NCBI GenBank assembly: GCA_000585055.1
Contig: JEMX01000061.1
Location: forward strand, 98,671 to 162,670
Reading direction: 5' to 3'
DNA: 64,000 bases
Source of the DNA: Candidatus Accumulibacter appositus
Lineage (GTDB): Bacteria > Pseudomonadota > Gammaproteobacteria > Burkholderiales > Rhodocyclaceae
Shown here: positions 39,130 to 48,508 of the stretch, piece after piece
Layout of the letters: every line of letters begins with the position of its first letter
How positions within the stretch are numbered: position 1 is the first letter of the stretch
Made by a program: the position numbers and the translations under genes
The notes under the pieces: generated by a model
What the model was told of the DNA's origin: nothing
The model's database searches: none
Seen by the model: only the letters and a program-made list of their open reading frames with translations

Positions 39130-39798
39130 ATGGCCACTGGACCTACGCAGGCAATCCCCATCGATGGCGTTGCCGACGAGCGCTTCGCTGCCCGTCGCTT
39201 GCTGCGCAAGAGTCTGCTCGAGCGCCGACTGGCGCTGACTGCCGACGAGTGTGCGCAGCTTTCCAGTCGGGTCTGCACGCATCTGCGCGATGGTTTTCCG
39301 CAGTTATCGGCGCTGGCTGTCGGTTTTTGCTGGCCGGTGAGGAATGAAGCGGACCTGCGACCGCTGATCGACGAATGGGCTCGCGCCGGCAAAGCGGGCT
39401 TTCAGGCCTTGCTGCCGGTGGTGATCGACGAACAGCGGGGGCTGGCTTTTCGCGCCTGGTCAGTGGGCACGGCGATGTTCCCCGACCGCTATGGCATCCC
39501 GACGCCGGCCTGCGGAGCCTTTCTGACTCCTGGGGCCCTGCTGCTGCCGGTGAACGGTTTCGATGCCGCCGGCTACCGCATCGGTTACGGTGGCGGCTAT
39601 TTTGACCGTACCCTGGCGTCCCTTTTGCCGCGACCGCTGGTGGTGGGCGTGGGATTCGAGCTGGCCCGGCTGGACTCCATCGTGCCCGAGCCGCACGACC
39701 AGCGCCTGGACGCGATGGTGACCGAAGCCGGCGTCCATTACCCGAAGACCGCGTCCACGACCCGCGAGTCGCCCCTCTCGCCGCTGCCCTATCGGTGA
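39130..39798 (+). CDS. 5-formyltetrahydrofolate cyclo-ligase
   Basis: 222 aa. ATP-dependent conversion of 5-formyl-THF to 5,10-methenyl-THF. N-terminal ARRLLRKSLLERR, central NEADLRPLIDEWARAG, and the signature PVNGFDAAGYRIGYGGGYFDRTLA. ATG 39130, 44 bases from the divergent slt start. Its last codons and the TGA stop (39796-39798) lie in copy 3 of the dispersed repeat, which may have replaced the original C-terminus. Confidence 0.92.
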   Translation: MATGPTQAIPIDGVADERFAARRLLRKSLLERRLALTADECAQLSSRVCTHLRDGFPQLSALAVGFCWPVRNEADLRPLIDEWARAGKAGFQALLPVVIDEQRGLAFRAWSVGTAMFPDRYGIPTPACGAFLTPGALLLPVNGFDAAGYRIGYGGGYFDRTLASLLPRPLVVGVGFELARLDSIVPEPHDQRLDAMVTEAGVHYPKTASTTRESPLSPLPYR

Positions 39799-39913
39799 TG
39801 ACACGAAGGGATGCCGCAAATCATGGAAGTCATGACCGCCCCTCCTCTTTCCCCGGCCCTTCTCCCGCAGCCGAGAGAAGGGGGGGGCGTGAGTCGCATG
39901 CGCGACTTTCACG
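39789..39913 (-). repeat. dispersed repeat, copy 3 (minus orientation)
   Basis: Read on the minus strand it begins CGTGAAAGTCGC-gcat-GCGACTCA, continues CCCTTCTCTC...GGGAGAAGGGCCGGGG, then AAAGAGGAGGGGCGGTCATGACTTCCATGAT and ends GTGTCATCACCGATAG. This is the same order as copies 1 and 4. Its plus strand contains the stop of the cyclo-ligase gene; its minus strand encodes the last ~27 residues and stop of the CHASE-GGDEF-EAL gene. Confidence 0.85.
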
Positions 39914-42900
39914 GGAAACGCGCTGATGGTCGAGAACGAAGGCTGCGAGCGCGTCGGCGGGCATCGGGCGCGCGATCCAGTAACCCTGGATTTCATCGCA
40001 TTGACTACGACGCAGTTCCTCGGCGACCTCGGCGTTCTCGACACCTTCGGCGATCGTGCGCAGTTTGAGAGCGTGCGCCATCTGGACGATCGCGCGCACG
40101 ATCGCTGCGTCGTCGGCATCGCTGACCAAGTCGCGGACGAAGGGTCGGGCGATCTTTATTTTGTCCACCGCAAACCGTTTCAGGTAGGCGAGGCTCGAGT
40201 AGCCGGTGCCGAAATCGTCTACTGATAGCTTGACGCCGATGGCCTTCAAACGGCGGGCCGTTTCGAGCGTTATTTCTGCGTCCTGAATCAGGATCGACTC
40301 GGTCAGTTCGAGTTCCAGCCATTCGGAGTCGAGGTCGGCGAGGACCAACGCGTTGATCACCGTTTCCAGCAGATCGCTGCGCCGAAACTGCAAGCCGGAA
40401 AGGTTGACCGCGACGCTGAACGGCGGCAATCCGGCCGCCTGCCAGGCGCTCGCCTGTCGGCAGGCCTCGCCGAGCACCCACCTGCCAAGGGGGACGATCA
40501 GCCCTGTCTCTTCGGCAATCGCGATGAATCTTGCGGGTGCCACCAATCCCTGATCCGGGCTTTGCCAGCGCACCAGCGCCTCGACGCCGGTAATTGCGCC
40601 TGACGCCAGATCGGTTTGCGGTTGATAGTGCAAGACGAACTCGGCGCGCTCTATTGCCTGCCGCAATCGGGTTTCGAGATGCATGTGCTCGACCGCCTGG
40701 ACGTTCATCTGCTCGGTGAAGAAGCGGTGCGCGTTGCGGCCGGCGTGCTTGGCGTGATACATCGCGGTGTCGGCTTTCTGCGTCAGGCTGTCGAAGTCCT
40801 GGCCATCGTCAGGAAAAAGCGCAATACCGATCGAGAAGGAGGTGGACAAGGCGTGCTGGTCGATCCGAAAGGGTTCGCCCATGCGCTGCTGAATCTTGTC
40901 CGCAAGTCGCGAAACCGACTCGCTGTCGCGGGCGTCTCTGAGGACGATCACGAACTCGTCGCCGCCCTGTCGGCTGATGGTGTCGGATTCACGGACACAG
41001 GTCGTGAGCCGGGCGACGACGGCCTGGAGTAGCTTGTCGCCGACCGGGTGGCCAAGCGAGTCGTTGATCGTCTTGAAGCGGTCAAGGTCGAGGAACATCA
41101 GGGCCACGCGGCCGTGCGATCGCCTGGCGGTCGCCAGGGCCTGTTCGAGGCGGTCGCGCAGGAGCAGACGATTGGGCAAGCCGGTCAGCGGATCGTGATG
41201 GGCGAGAAACTCGGCGCGTTGCTGTGCGGCCTTGCGCTCGGTGATGTCGGTGAAGGTCGCGACAGCGGCGTTGGCTTGCATCGCGTTGCCGGTGCACAAG
41301 GGCGAGGCGTTGATCAATATCCAGCGCAGGCTACCGTCGCCGGCGCGCAATCCCATCACCACCTCGCGCACTTCGCGGGCTTCACGGATGGCGACGACCC
41401 AGGGCCAGTCCTCGGCCGCAAAAGGCGTCCCGTCTTCACACACTCTGGTGGTGCCGGAGGCTAGGCAAGCCCCGCCCGGGAAGTCGCCCGAGTCGGCGAA
41501 AATCTCGTCGGCAGCAGGGTTGGAGAATATCAGCTTGCCGGCTTGCGACCACAACATCAGCCCTTCAGCCATCGCCGATACCACGCCGCGGAAGCGGCTT
41601 TCGCTTTCGTGCAGTCGGTCGATCATCTGCCGCAGCTCGCTGACGTCTTGTTTGATCGCGACGTAGTTGGTGGTTCTGCCCTGGCTGTCCTCGACTGGCG
41701 CGACCAATGCGCGTTCGTGATACAGCGAGCCGTCCCGACGCTTGTTCTCGAACTCGCCGTGCCAACTGCCGCCGGCCTTGAGTCTGGCCCATAATTCGAC
41801 GTAGGTGGATGCTGCCGTGCGTCCCGACTTGAGGATGGCCGGGGTTTGCCCGATGACCTCGTCCTTGGCGTAGCCGGTGGTTTCGACGAACTTGGCGTTG
41901 ACGTATTCGATACGCCCCTCAGTGTCGGTGATGATGATCGTTGCCGGGTTTTGCTCGACGACCAGTGAGAGCTTGCGCGCCCAGGCCTCGGCCGTGTGGC
42001 GCTCGGTAATCTCGTGGAAAATGCCGAGGACGCTGGTCACGCCCGTTGGCAGGCTGTGTTCCGGGACCAGGACCCCGTCGAAGTAGCGTGGTCCCAGTGG
42101 CGTCGGGAAACCAAACTCGATCTGTTGTGCGCGATTGCATTCATAGACCGCCGCCAGCGCACCCTCCCATTGGTCGAGCAGCGCCGCATCCAGTCCCGGG
42201 AATTCCGAGAACACTTCGCGCAGCGTCTTACCGAGGACGCTGCCTGGCGCCAATCCCAGCGAATGCTCGAAGGAGGCGTTGGTAAACAGGTGGCGATACT
42301 GGTCGTCGTAGCGACTGATGATCACCGGCAGGTTCTCGACCAGCGTGCGGTAGGAGTTCTCTCGTTCGAGGAGATCGGCGGTCCGCTCACGGACCAGTTC
42401 CTCGGCCATCGCCCGCCGGTTCAGGACGCTATGCAGGTAGGTCAGGAGGAGCAGAGTGAGCAAGCCGCCGACCAGCGGAACGTAAGCAATCGTTGGCGAG
42501 CCATTGCGCTCCAGCCAGCGCGGCGTGGCTTCGACCTCTATCACCCACAGCCGCCGGCCGATCTCGATCTCGGTGCGGTAGTCGTCGATCACCGCGGCTG
42601 TCGCTCGTTCGGCCGGCTGCCCGTAAGGGGTCCAGGCGCGAATCAGTTGCTGCTCCTCGGGCTGCGTCTGGTCGAGCAGGAAGACATTGAGACCGGTTTC
42701 GACATCACCGGCGTTGGCGGCATCGAACATCTGATTCATGCTTAGGACAGCGAGTACGATGCCCTGAATCGCGGCACGCCGCTGGTCGCGGGTTGGCGGG
42801 ATGTCGCCGCCACGGTAAACCGGCGCGACGATGACCACGGTGTCGGTCTGGCGGTTGTCGATGAGCAGCGGACCCAGATCGCTGCTCACCTGCAGGCCGG

Positions 42901-43456
42901 TGTCAATGGCTTGCTCGATGAGCGGGCCGCGGTTCGACGCCGCGTGCAGATTCACCCCGATCGCCAGGTGATTGGGCTCTAGTGGAACAGCATAGAGCAC
43001 CGGAAAATAGCGCGTGCGATCAGCGACCGGCTGCATAGCGCCTTCCGCGTTGCGTTCGCTGATAGCGAAGGAATCACCCCAAAGCTGGCGGGCGTGGCGT
43101 TCGAAATCGCCGCGGTCTGCGCCCTTCACCATTGGCAGCCAGCCAAAACCGCGGATGCCGTGATCGCCGACCATGGGTCCGGCGAACTTCTCGAACGCTC
43201 GCCAACCGACCGCTTCGACGCTGCCGAACAGGCGTTGTAGAGCGGTCAGGTTGTCCAGCTGATCGACAATCCGTTGTCTGACGAGGTCTGCACGCGTCGT
43301 GGCTGCCTGGCGAAAGCGTTCCTCTAGGCGCTCGTGGGCAGCGTCCGACAATGACTTGCTGACCCAGGCGGTCATCGTTAAGGCCGCCAGGGCGACGCTG
43401 ATCAGGATCGTCCAGCAGCCCGACGACGGCCAGCGTGAAAAAGGAGAGAATGCCAT
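39830..43456 (-). CDS. CHASE/PAS/GGDEF/EAL cyclic-di-GMP signalling protein
   Basis: About 1208 aa. Transmembrane helix near residues 15-35, a periplasmic CHASE sensor (~50-290, FGWLPMVKGADRGDFE, FPVLYAVPLEPN), a second helix (~325-345), three PAS modules, GGDEF (QGGDEF near 830, with RESD inhibitory site) and EAL (EAL near 959, ELELTES, DDFGTGYSS). The Lys-Ile-Asp motif of the EAL domain reads KIA (Ala near 1103), so phosphodiesterase activity is doubtful while cyclase motifs are intact. The C-terminal tail after LDHQRV is encoded by the dispersed repeat. ATG 43456 is preferred over 43567. Confidence 0.9.
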   Translation of the reverse strand: MAFSPFSRWPSSGCWTILISVALAALTMTAWVSKSLSDAAHERLEERFRQAATTRADLVRQRIVDQLDNLTALQRLFGSVEAVGWRAFEKFAGPMVGDHGIRGFGWLPMVKGADRGDFERHARQLWGDSFAISERNAEGAMQPVADRTRYFPVLYAVPLEPNHLAIGVNLHAASNRGPLIEQAIDTGLQVSSDLGPLLIDNRQTDTVVIVAPVYRGGDIPPTRDQRRAAIQGIVLAVLSMNQMFDAANAGDVETGLNVFLLDQTQPEEQQLIRAWTPYGQPAERATAAVIDDYRTEIEIGRRLWVIEVEATPRWLERNGSPTIAYVPLVGGLLTLLLLTYLHSVLNRRAMAEELVRERTADLLERENSYRTLVENLPVIISRYDDQYRHLFTNASFEHSLGLAPGSVLGKTLREVFSEFPGLDAALLDQWEGALAAVYECNRAQQIEFGFPTPLGPRYFDGVLVPEHSLPTGVTSVLGIFHEITERHTAEAWARKLSLVVEQNPATIIITDTEGRIEYVNAKFVETTGYAKDEVIGQTPAILKSGRTAASTYVELWARLKAGGSWHGEFENKRRDGSLYHERALVAPVEDSQGRTTNYVAIKQDVSELRQMIDRLHESESRFRGVVSAMAEGLMLWSQAGKLIFSNPAADEIFADSGDFPGGACLASGTTRVCEDGTPFAAEDWPWVVAIREAREVREVVMGLRAGDGSLRWILINASPLCTGNAMQANAAVATFTDITERKAAQQRAEFLAHHDPLTGLPNRLLLRDRLEQALATARRSHGRVALMFLDLDRFKTINDSLGHPVGDKLLQAVVARLTTCVRESDTISRQGGDEFVIVLRDARDSESVSRLADKIQQRMGEPFRIDQHALSTSFSIGIALFPDDGQDFDSLTQKADTAMYHAKHAGRNAHRFFTEQMNVQAVEHMHLETRLRQAIERAEFVLHYQPQTDLASGAITGVEALVRWQSPDQGLVAPARFIAIAEETGLIVPLGRWVLGEACRQASAWQAAGLPPFSVAVNLSGLQFRRSDLLETVINALVLADLDSEWLELELTESILIQDAEITLETARRLKAIGVKLSVDDFGTGYSSLAYLKRFAVDKIKIARPFVRDLVSDADDAAIVRAIVQMAHALKLRTIAEGVENAEVAEELRRSQCDEIQGYWIARPMPADALAAFVLDHQRVSRESRACDSRPPLLSAAGEGPGKEEGRS

Positions 43457-43514
43457 TTGACTGCAATTGCCCTGATTGGCGCCGCGAGTCTCGCATGCTA
43501 GGCGCGCAGCTCGA

Positions 43515-44693
43515 CTAAAGCAACGTGCTTCCTGCCGGCGGTGGCCTGGGCAAGCCCGAACAGGCACTCAACATACGTTCGAGAGCGGCATCCAGGGTGG
43601 TCCGCGGGCAGCCGAAATTGAGGCGCAACCAGCCCGGGAGTCCAAAATCCGTGCCATTCGAGAGGCCAACGCCAGCTTTCTCGAAGAAAGCGGTGGCGTC
43701 GCCGATGCCCAGACCGCGGGCGTCGATCCACGCCAGGTAGGTCGCCTCGACATGATTCACGGTCAGGCCCGGGATGTTGCCGAGCACCGTTGCGACGCGA
43801 TCGCGATTGTCGCGCAGCACCTCGAGCAGCGCTTGCTGCCAGTCGTCGCAGTCGCGATAAGCGGCTTCCATGGCCACTAGGCCAAGCGCATTCACATGCG
43901 GGACAATACCGCGCATGGTCGCTGTGAAGCGACGCCGTAGCACGGCGTTCGGGATGACCGCGAAAGCGCAACCGAGGCCTGGAATATTGTACGTTTTCGA
44001 TGGCGCCATCAGGGTGATGCTGCGCTCGGCGACGTCGGCGCCAAACATTGCCAGTGGCCGATGCCGTCGCTGGCGGTCAAGCAGCAGTTGGCAGTGAATT
44101 TCATCCGAGCAGACGATCAGCTGATGGCGTTCGCAGAAGGCGGCAATCTGCTCGAGTTCGTCATCGTCCCAGGCACGCCCCACCGGGTTGTGCGGGTGGC
44201 AGAGTAGCAGCAGCCGGCTGTTCGGCGTCAGCGCGCGCTGCAAGGCTGGGAAATTCCAGACCCAGCGGCCGGCGCGCTGCTGTAGCGCGGCGGTGGCCAG
44301 CGTTTTGCCGGCCAGGCCGGGCGCCGAGAGGAAGGGCGGATAGATCGGCGTCGCCGTCAGTACATCGCCATCGACGGCTCGGCAGGCGACGTTGAGGGCG
44401 CTGACCAGACCCGGCAGCCACACCAGCCAGTCCGCTTCGACCTGCCAGCCGTAGGCGCGCTGCAGATGGTCGATGACGGCTTCGAGCAGCGCCGGTGTCG
44501 CCTCGGCGTAGCCGAAACAGCCGTGCGCGACGCGTTGCTCAAGCGCCCTGATGATCGCTGGCGGGGCCGCAAAATCCATGTCCGCAACCCACAGCGGAAG
44601 TACGTCGCGGCCCGCGTAGCGGTTCCACTTGAGCGAATCACCGCCGCGCCGGTCGAGGACCCGTTCGAAGGAGAAGTGGCTCAGCGGCTGCAT
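43515..44693 (-). CDS. MalY/PatB-type pyridoxal-phosphate C-S lyase
   Basis: 392 aa fold-type I aminotransferase family. The Schiff-base Lys is in LMAPSKTYNIPGLGCAF. LPLWVADMDFAAPP at the N-terminus, CHPHNPVGRAW and CSDEIHCQLL are PatB/MalY signatures. Such enzymes cleave cystathionine or related C-S bonds to release homocysteine, pyruvate and ammonia. ATG 44693. It follows cysK by 13 bases on the same strand, so a sulfur amino acid operon cysK-patB is likely. Confidence 0.86.
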   Translation of the reverse strand: MQPLSHFSFERVLDRRGGDSLKWNRYAGRDVLPLWVADMDFAAPPAIIRALEQRVAHGCFGYAEATPALLEAVIDHLQRAYGWQVEADWLVWLPGLVSALNVACRAVDGDVLTATPIYPPFLSAPGLAGKTLATAALQQRAGRWVWNFPALQRALTPNSRLLLLCHPHNPVGRAWDDDELEQIAAFCERHQLIVCSDEIHCQLLLDRQRRHRPLAMFGADVAERSITLMAPSKTYNIPGLGCAFAVIPNAVLRRRFTATMRGIVPHVNALGLVAMEAAYRDCDDWQQALLEVLRDNRDRVATVLGNIPGLTVNHVEATYLAWIDARGLGIGDATAFFEKAGVGLSNGTDFGLPGWLRLNFGCPRTTLDAALERMLSACSGLPRPPPAGSTLL

Positions 44694-44706
44694 CGGCGGA
44701 ACGCGC

Positions 44707-45645
44707 TCAGACTTCGAGGTCGGCGAAGAGAGCGGTGGACAGGTAGCGCTCACCGAATGAGGGGATGACGACCACGGTCAGCTTGCCGGCGTTTTGCGGC
44801 CGCCGCGCGACTTCCATCGCCGCCCACACCGCGGCTCCGGACGAAATGCCGACCAGCAGGCCTTCTTCGGTCGCCATCCTGCGGGCGGTGACGAAAGCGT
44901 CGTCGGCGGTGACGCGTAGCACTTCGTCGTAGATCGCCGTGTTGAGCACCTTCGGCACGAAGCCGGCGCCAATGCCCTGGATCGGATGCGGTCCCTTGGC
45001 CCCACCCGAAAGCACCGGCGAAGCATCGGGCTCGACGGCGATCACCTGCACGCCGGGCTTCCTTTCCTTGAGTACTTCGCCGACGCCGGTAATGGTGCCC
45101 CCCGTGCCGACGCCCGAAACGAAGATGTCCACCTGGCCATGGGTGTCGTTCCACACTTCTTCGGCTGTCGTGGCGCGGTGAATGGCCGGATTGGCCGGGT
45201 TCTCGAACTGCTGCGGGATATAGTAGCGCGAATCGGCAGCGGCCATGGCTTCGGCGCGGCTGATGGCGCCGCCCATGCCGTCCGGGCCGGGCGTGAGGAC
45301 CAGTTCGGCGCCGTAAGCCTTGAGCAGCAGGCGGCGCTCGCGGCTCATCGTCTCCGGCATCACGAAGCAGCATTTGATCCCGCGCGCCGCGCAAACCATC
45401 GCCAGACCGATGCCTGTGTTGCCGGAGGTCGGTTCAAGAACGATCGTTTCCGCGTTGATCCGGCCTGCCGCCTGTGCCGCGTCGATCATCGCCATGGCAA
45501 TGCGATCCTTGACGCTGTGTGCTGGATTGCAGAATTCCAGCTTGGCGGCAATGGTGCCTTCGATGCCGGCCGCAATGCGATGCAGTCTGACCAGTGGGGT
45601 ATTGCCGATCAGGCCGGTGACGTTGTTGACGATGTTCATGGGCAT
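44707..45645 (-). CDS. cysK: cysteine synthase A
   Basis: 312 aa PLP enzyme making cysteine from O-acetylserine and sulfide. [11 protein letters not shown] carries the PLP Lys, [12 protein letters not shown] the substrate loop, [15 protein letters not shown] the phosphate-binding loop and [11 protein letters not shown] the Ser ligand. ATG 45645 is chosen because GAGGAGAG stands seven bases before it; the frame is open to 45738. First gene of a probable cysK-patB unit. Confidence 0.94.
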   Translation of the reverse strand: MPMNIVNNVTGLIGNTPLVRLHRIAAGIEGTIAAKLEFCNPAHSVKDRIAMAMIDAAQAAGRINAETIVLEPTSGNTGIGLAMVCAARGIKCCFVMPETMSRERRLLLKAYGAELVLTPGPDGMGGAISRAEAMAAADSRYYIPQQFENPANPAIHRATTAEEVWNDTHGQVDIFVSGVGTGGTITGVGEVLKERKPGVQVIAVEPDASPVLSGGAKGPHPIQGIGAGFVPKVLNTAIYDEVLRVTADDAFVTARRMATEEGLLVGISSGAAVWAAMEVARRPQNAGKLTVVVIPSFGERYLSTALFADLEV

Positions 45646-45782
45646 CTGGATGCTCTCCTCGGAAAAGTGTCCTTGCTGGACTGGTTCAGGAACGAGCAGC
45701 GGCATGTGACGAGTCCATACCGGTGGCGTCGTCAGCACAGCCTAACATCGCTGCGCTGGTCTGCGGCGCAGAGGTGCGCAAA

Positions 45783-47288
45783 CTAGCCCAGGAACAGCTT
45801 GTAGGCCTGGTTGTTGGTCTCGTTCCAATGCGCGTAGCCGACCTTCTCGAGAAAGTCCTCAAACTCGTTCATTTCGCTCGGCGGCACCTGCATGCCGACC
45901 AGCACGCGTCCATAGTCGGCGCCGTGGTTGCGGTAATGGAAGAGACTGATATTCCAGCCGGCGCTCATGCTATTGAGGAATTTCATCAGCGCGCCGGGAC
46001 GCTCGGGAAATTCGAAGCGGTAGAGGAGCTCGTTGCTGATACGTGGTGAGTGGCCACCCACCAGATGGCGAATATGTCCCTTGGCCATCTCGTCGTCGGT
46101 CAGATCAAGCGCCGGATAATGGTGTTTGTGCAGCTGTTCGAGCAGCTTTATCGATTCGGCGCGGGAAGAAACCTGTATTCCGACGAAGACATGCGCGTCA
46201 CGCTGATCGTTGTAGCGGTAGTTGAATTCGGTGATATTGTGCGAGCCGATCAGCGACACGAAATTCTTGTAGGCACCGGGCTTCTCGGGCAGGGTGACCG
46301 CAAAAACGGCTTCGCGCTGCTCGCCGAGTTCGGCGCGTTCGGCGACAAAGCGCAGGCGGTCGAAGTTGAGGTTGGCGCCCGAGGCGATGGCCACCAGTGC
46401 CTTGTCTTTCAGCCGGTGAGTGCGGGCGTAGGCTTTGGCGCCAGCGACCGCCAGGGCGCCCGCCGGTTCGAGGACCGCGCGGGTGTCCTCGAAGACGTCC
46501 TTGATTGCTGCACAAATGGCATCGGTATTGACCAGTACCATTTCGTCGACATACATCTGGCAGAGGCGGAAGGTCTCCTCGCCGACGTATTTGACCGCCG
46601 CGCCATCGGCAAACAGGCCGACATGGTCGAGCCGGATCCGCTTGCCGGCGGCCAGCGAGCGTGCCATGGCGTCGGCGTCGCTGGCTTCCACACCAATGAT
46701 TCTGGTCTCCGGTCGGACTCGCTTGATGTAGGCAGCAACGCCCGAGATCAGGCCGCCGCCGCCGACGCAGCAGAACACGGCATGAATCGGCTTGGCGTGC
46801 TGGCGGAGGATTTCCATGCCTATCGTGCCCTGACCGGCGATCACTTCCGGGTCGTCGAAAGGGTGCACGAAGCTCAGCTTCTCGGATTTCTCGAGTTCGC
46901 GGGCGCGCGCATAGGCGTCGTCGAACGACTCCCCGACCAGCACCACTTCACCGCCAAGGGCTTGCACCGCCTGGATTTTGATCTGCGGCGTCGTTGTCGG
47001 CATGACGATCACCGCCCGACAGCCGAGCTTGGCTGCCGCCAGCGCCACGCCTTGCGCATGATTGCCGGCGGACGCGCAGATCACGCCGCGTTTCAGCTTG
47101 TCTGCCGAGAGATGGAAAATCTTGTTGTAGGCGCCACGCAGCTTGAAGGAAAAAACCGGCTGCAGATCTTCGCGCTTGAGCAGTATCCGGTTACCGGTTC
47201 GCGCCGAAAGGCCGGGCGCGAAGTCGAGCGGTGTTTCGCTGGCGACGTCGTAGACCTGAGCGTTGAGAATTCTTTCGAGGTAGTCCAT
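45783..47288 (-). CDS. ilvA: threonine deaminase (L-threonine ammonia-lyase), biosynthetic
   Basis: 501 aa. N-terminal PLP domain (KREDLQPVFSFKLRGAYNKI with the catalytic Lys, CASAGNHAQGVAL, VGGGGLISG) and two C-terminal ACT-like regulatory repeats (FAVTLPEKPGAYKNF, YRFEFPERPGALMKF) for isoleucine inhibition and valine activation. It makes 2-oxobutyrate for isoleucine, supplying the acetolactate synthase encoded at 18.9 kb. ATG 47288 (MDYLERIL) chosen; frame open to 47318. Confidence 0.95.
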   Translation of the reverse strand: MDYLERILNAQVYDVASETPLDFAPGLSARTGNRILLKREDLQPVFSFKLRGAYNKIFHLSADKLKRGVICASAGNHAQGVALAAAKLGCRAVIVMPTTTPQIKIQAVQALGGEVVLVGESFDDAYARARELEKSEKLSFVHPFDDPEVIAGQGTIGMEILRQHAKPIHAVFCCVGGGGLISGVAAYIKRVRPETRIIGVEASDADAMARSLAAGKRIRLDHVGLFADGAAVKYVGEETFRLCQMYVDEMVLVNTDAICAAIKDVFEDTRAVLEPAGALAVAGAKAYARTHRLKDKALVAIASGANLNFDRLRFVAERAELGEQREAVFAVTLPEKPGAYKNFVSLIGSHNITEFNYRYNDQRDAHVFVGIQVSSRAESIKLLEQLHKHHYPALDLTDDEMAKGHIRHLVGGHSPRISNELLYRFEFPERPGALMKFLNSMSAGWNISLFHYRNHGADYGRVLVGMQVPPSEMNEFEDFLEKVGYAHWNETNNQAYKLFLG

Positions 47289-47375
47289 GGGCAGGGTGGC
47301 GGCAGAGGTGTGCGGCAAGGGAAACCGCGAATTCTAGCAGCTGAAGTAGTCGCTGCTCATTTCGTCGAGCCCGGA

Positions 47376-48506
47376 CTACCTGCTTCTCCCGCGCCGGAAG
47401 AGCGTGACCGCGGCGTCAACCACGCCCTGGACACTGCCTGCGTGGGCAAAGTGCTGCCGCAGGAAGCTGGCGTGGTTGCCTTCCGAGCTTACCTCGTGGC
47501 GCAGCTGCTCGAATGCCGTGACGCTGTCCAGGGCCGCGGCATGGGGCTCGAGCTTGCCCAGGGTAGCCAGGATGTCTTCACGCAGCAGCCGACTCGCGTG
47601 GTTCTTGGGATGGACCAGCACGCCGTCGAGTCCGAAGCGGCAGGCCTGGAAGCGGTTGTAGTTGTAGACCAGATAATCGTCCTCGACCGGTGGTGCTTCG
47701 TCGCGTTGCAGGAGCATGCGGCAGAGCGCCTGCAAGTAGGCGGCGAGTGCTGCCGCGCGGTCCACGGTGAGTGGCGTATCGCAGACGCGCAGCTCGATCG
47801 TGCCGTACTCTGGCTTTGGGCGGATGTCCCAGTAGAAATCCTTCATGCTCTTGACGACACCGGTGGTTTCCATTTTCGCGAAGTAGTGATGCTCGAACTC
47901 CTGCCAGTCGAACAGCAAGGGCGCGCGGCCGCTCAAGGGAAAGGCGAAGACCGAATTCAGACGTGCCGAGTCGAACTGGGTGTCGACGCCCTGGAAGAAA
48001 GGGGAAGACGCGGACAGGGCGATGAAGTGCGGTACGTAGCGATTCAATGAATGCAGCAGGTACAGCGCTTGGTTGGCACTGGTACAGCCAATGTGAATGT
48101 GCTGTCCGAAGACGGTGAACTGCTTGGCCAGATACCCGTAGAGCGTCGATAGCTGATTGAAGCGTGGATTGGGAAAAATGCGCCGCTCGGACCAGCGTTG
48201 GAATGGGTGCGTGCCACCGCCGCAGACGGCGATGTTGAGTCGGTCGCCGTTGCGGACCAGGGCATCGCGGATGTCGCGTAGCTGCGCCAAGAGCTCGGCG
48301 TGGCGGTGATGCACGGCGGTCGAGATCTCGAGCATGCTCTCGGTAATCTCGGGCTTGACGTCGCCGGGGAAGGTATTGTGGCCGAGCAGGTGGAGCAGGT
48401 CGCTGGCTGAGCCCGAGAGGTCGAAGTCGGTCCAGTTGACCAGTTGCAGTTCGAGCTCGACTCCCATGCTCAGGGATGCGCTGGTCTTGAACGCGCCGAG
48501 GGGCAT
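47376..48506 (-). CDS. YbdK-type carboxylate-amine ligase (GCS2 family)
   Basis: 376 aa. Glutamate-cysteine ligase family 2: [12 protein letters not shown] near the N-terminus, [49 protein letters not shown]. These proteins show weak gamma-glutamylcysteine ligase activity in vitro; the in vivo role is unclear. ATG 48506. It follows the antiporter gene directly (two bases between), so the pair is probably one transcript. Confidence 0.87.
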   Translation of the reverse strand: MPLGAFKTSASLSMGVELELQLVNWTDFDLSGSASDLLHLLGHNTFPGDVKPEITESMLEISTAVHHRHAELLAQLRDIRDALVRNGDRLNIAVCGGGTHPFQRWSERRIFPNPRFNQLSTLYGYLAKQFTVFGQHIHIGCTSANQALYLLHSLNRYVPHFIALSASSPFFQGVDTQFDSARLNSVFAFPLSGRAPLLFDWQEFEHHYFAKMETTGVVKSMKDFYWDIRPKPEYGTIELRVCDTPLTVDRAAALAAYLQALCRMLLQRDEAPPVEDDYLVYNYNRFQACRFGLDGVLVHPKNHASRLLREDILATLGKLEPHAAALDSVTAFEQLRHEVSSEGNHASFLRQHFAHAGSVQGVVDAAVTLFRRGRSR

Positions 48507-48508
48507 CT

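Noticed and set aside
46050..48050. 666-codon plus-strand open frame
   Set aside because: Lies antisense to ilvA and ybdK, both of which have clear conserved motifs; a shadow frame.
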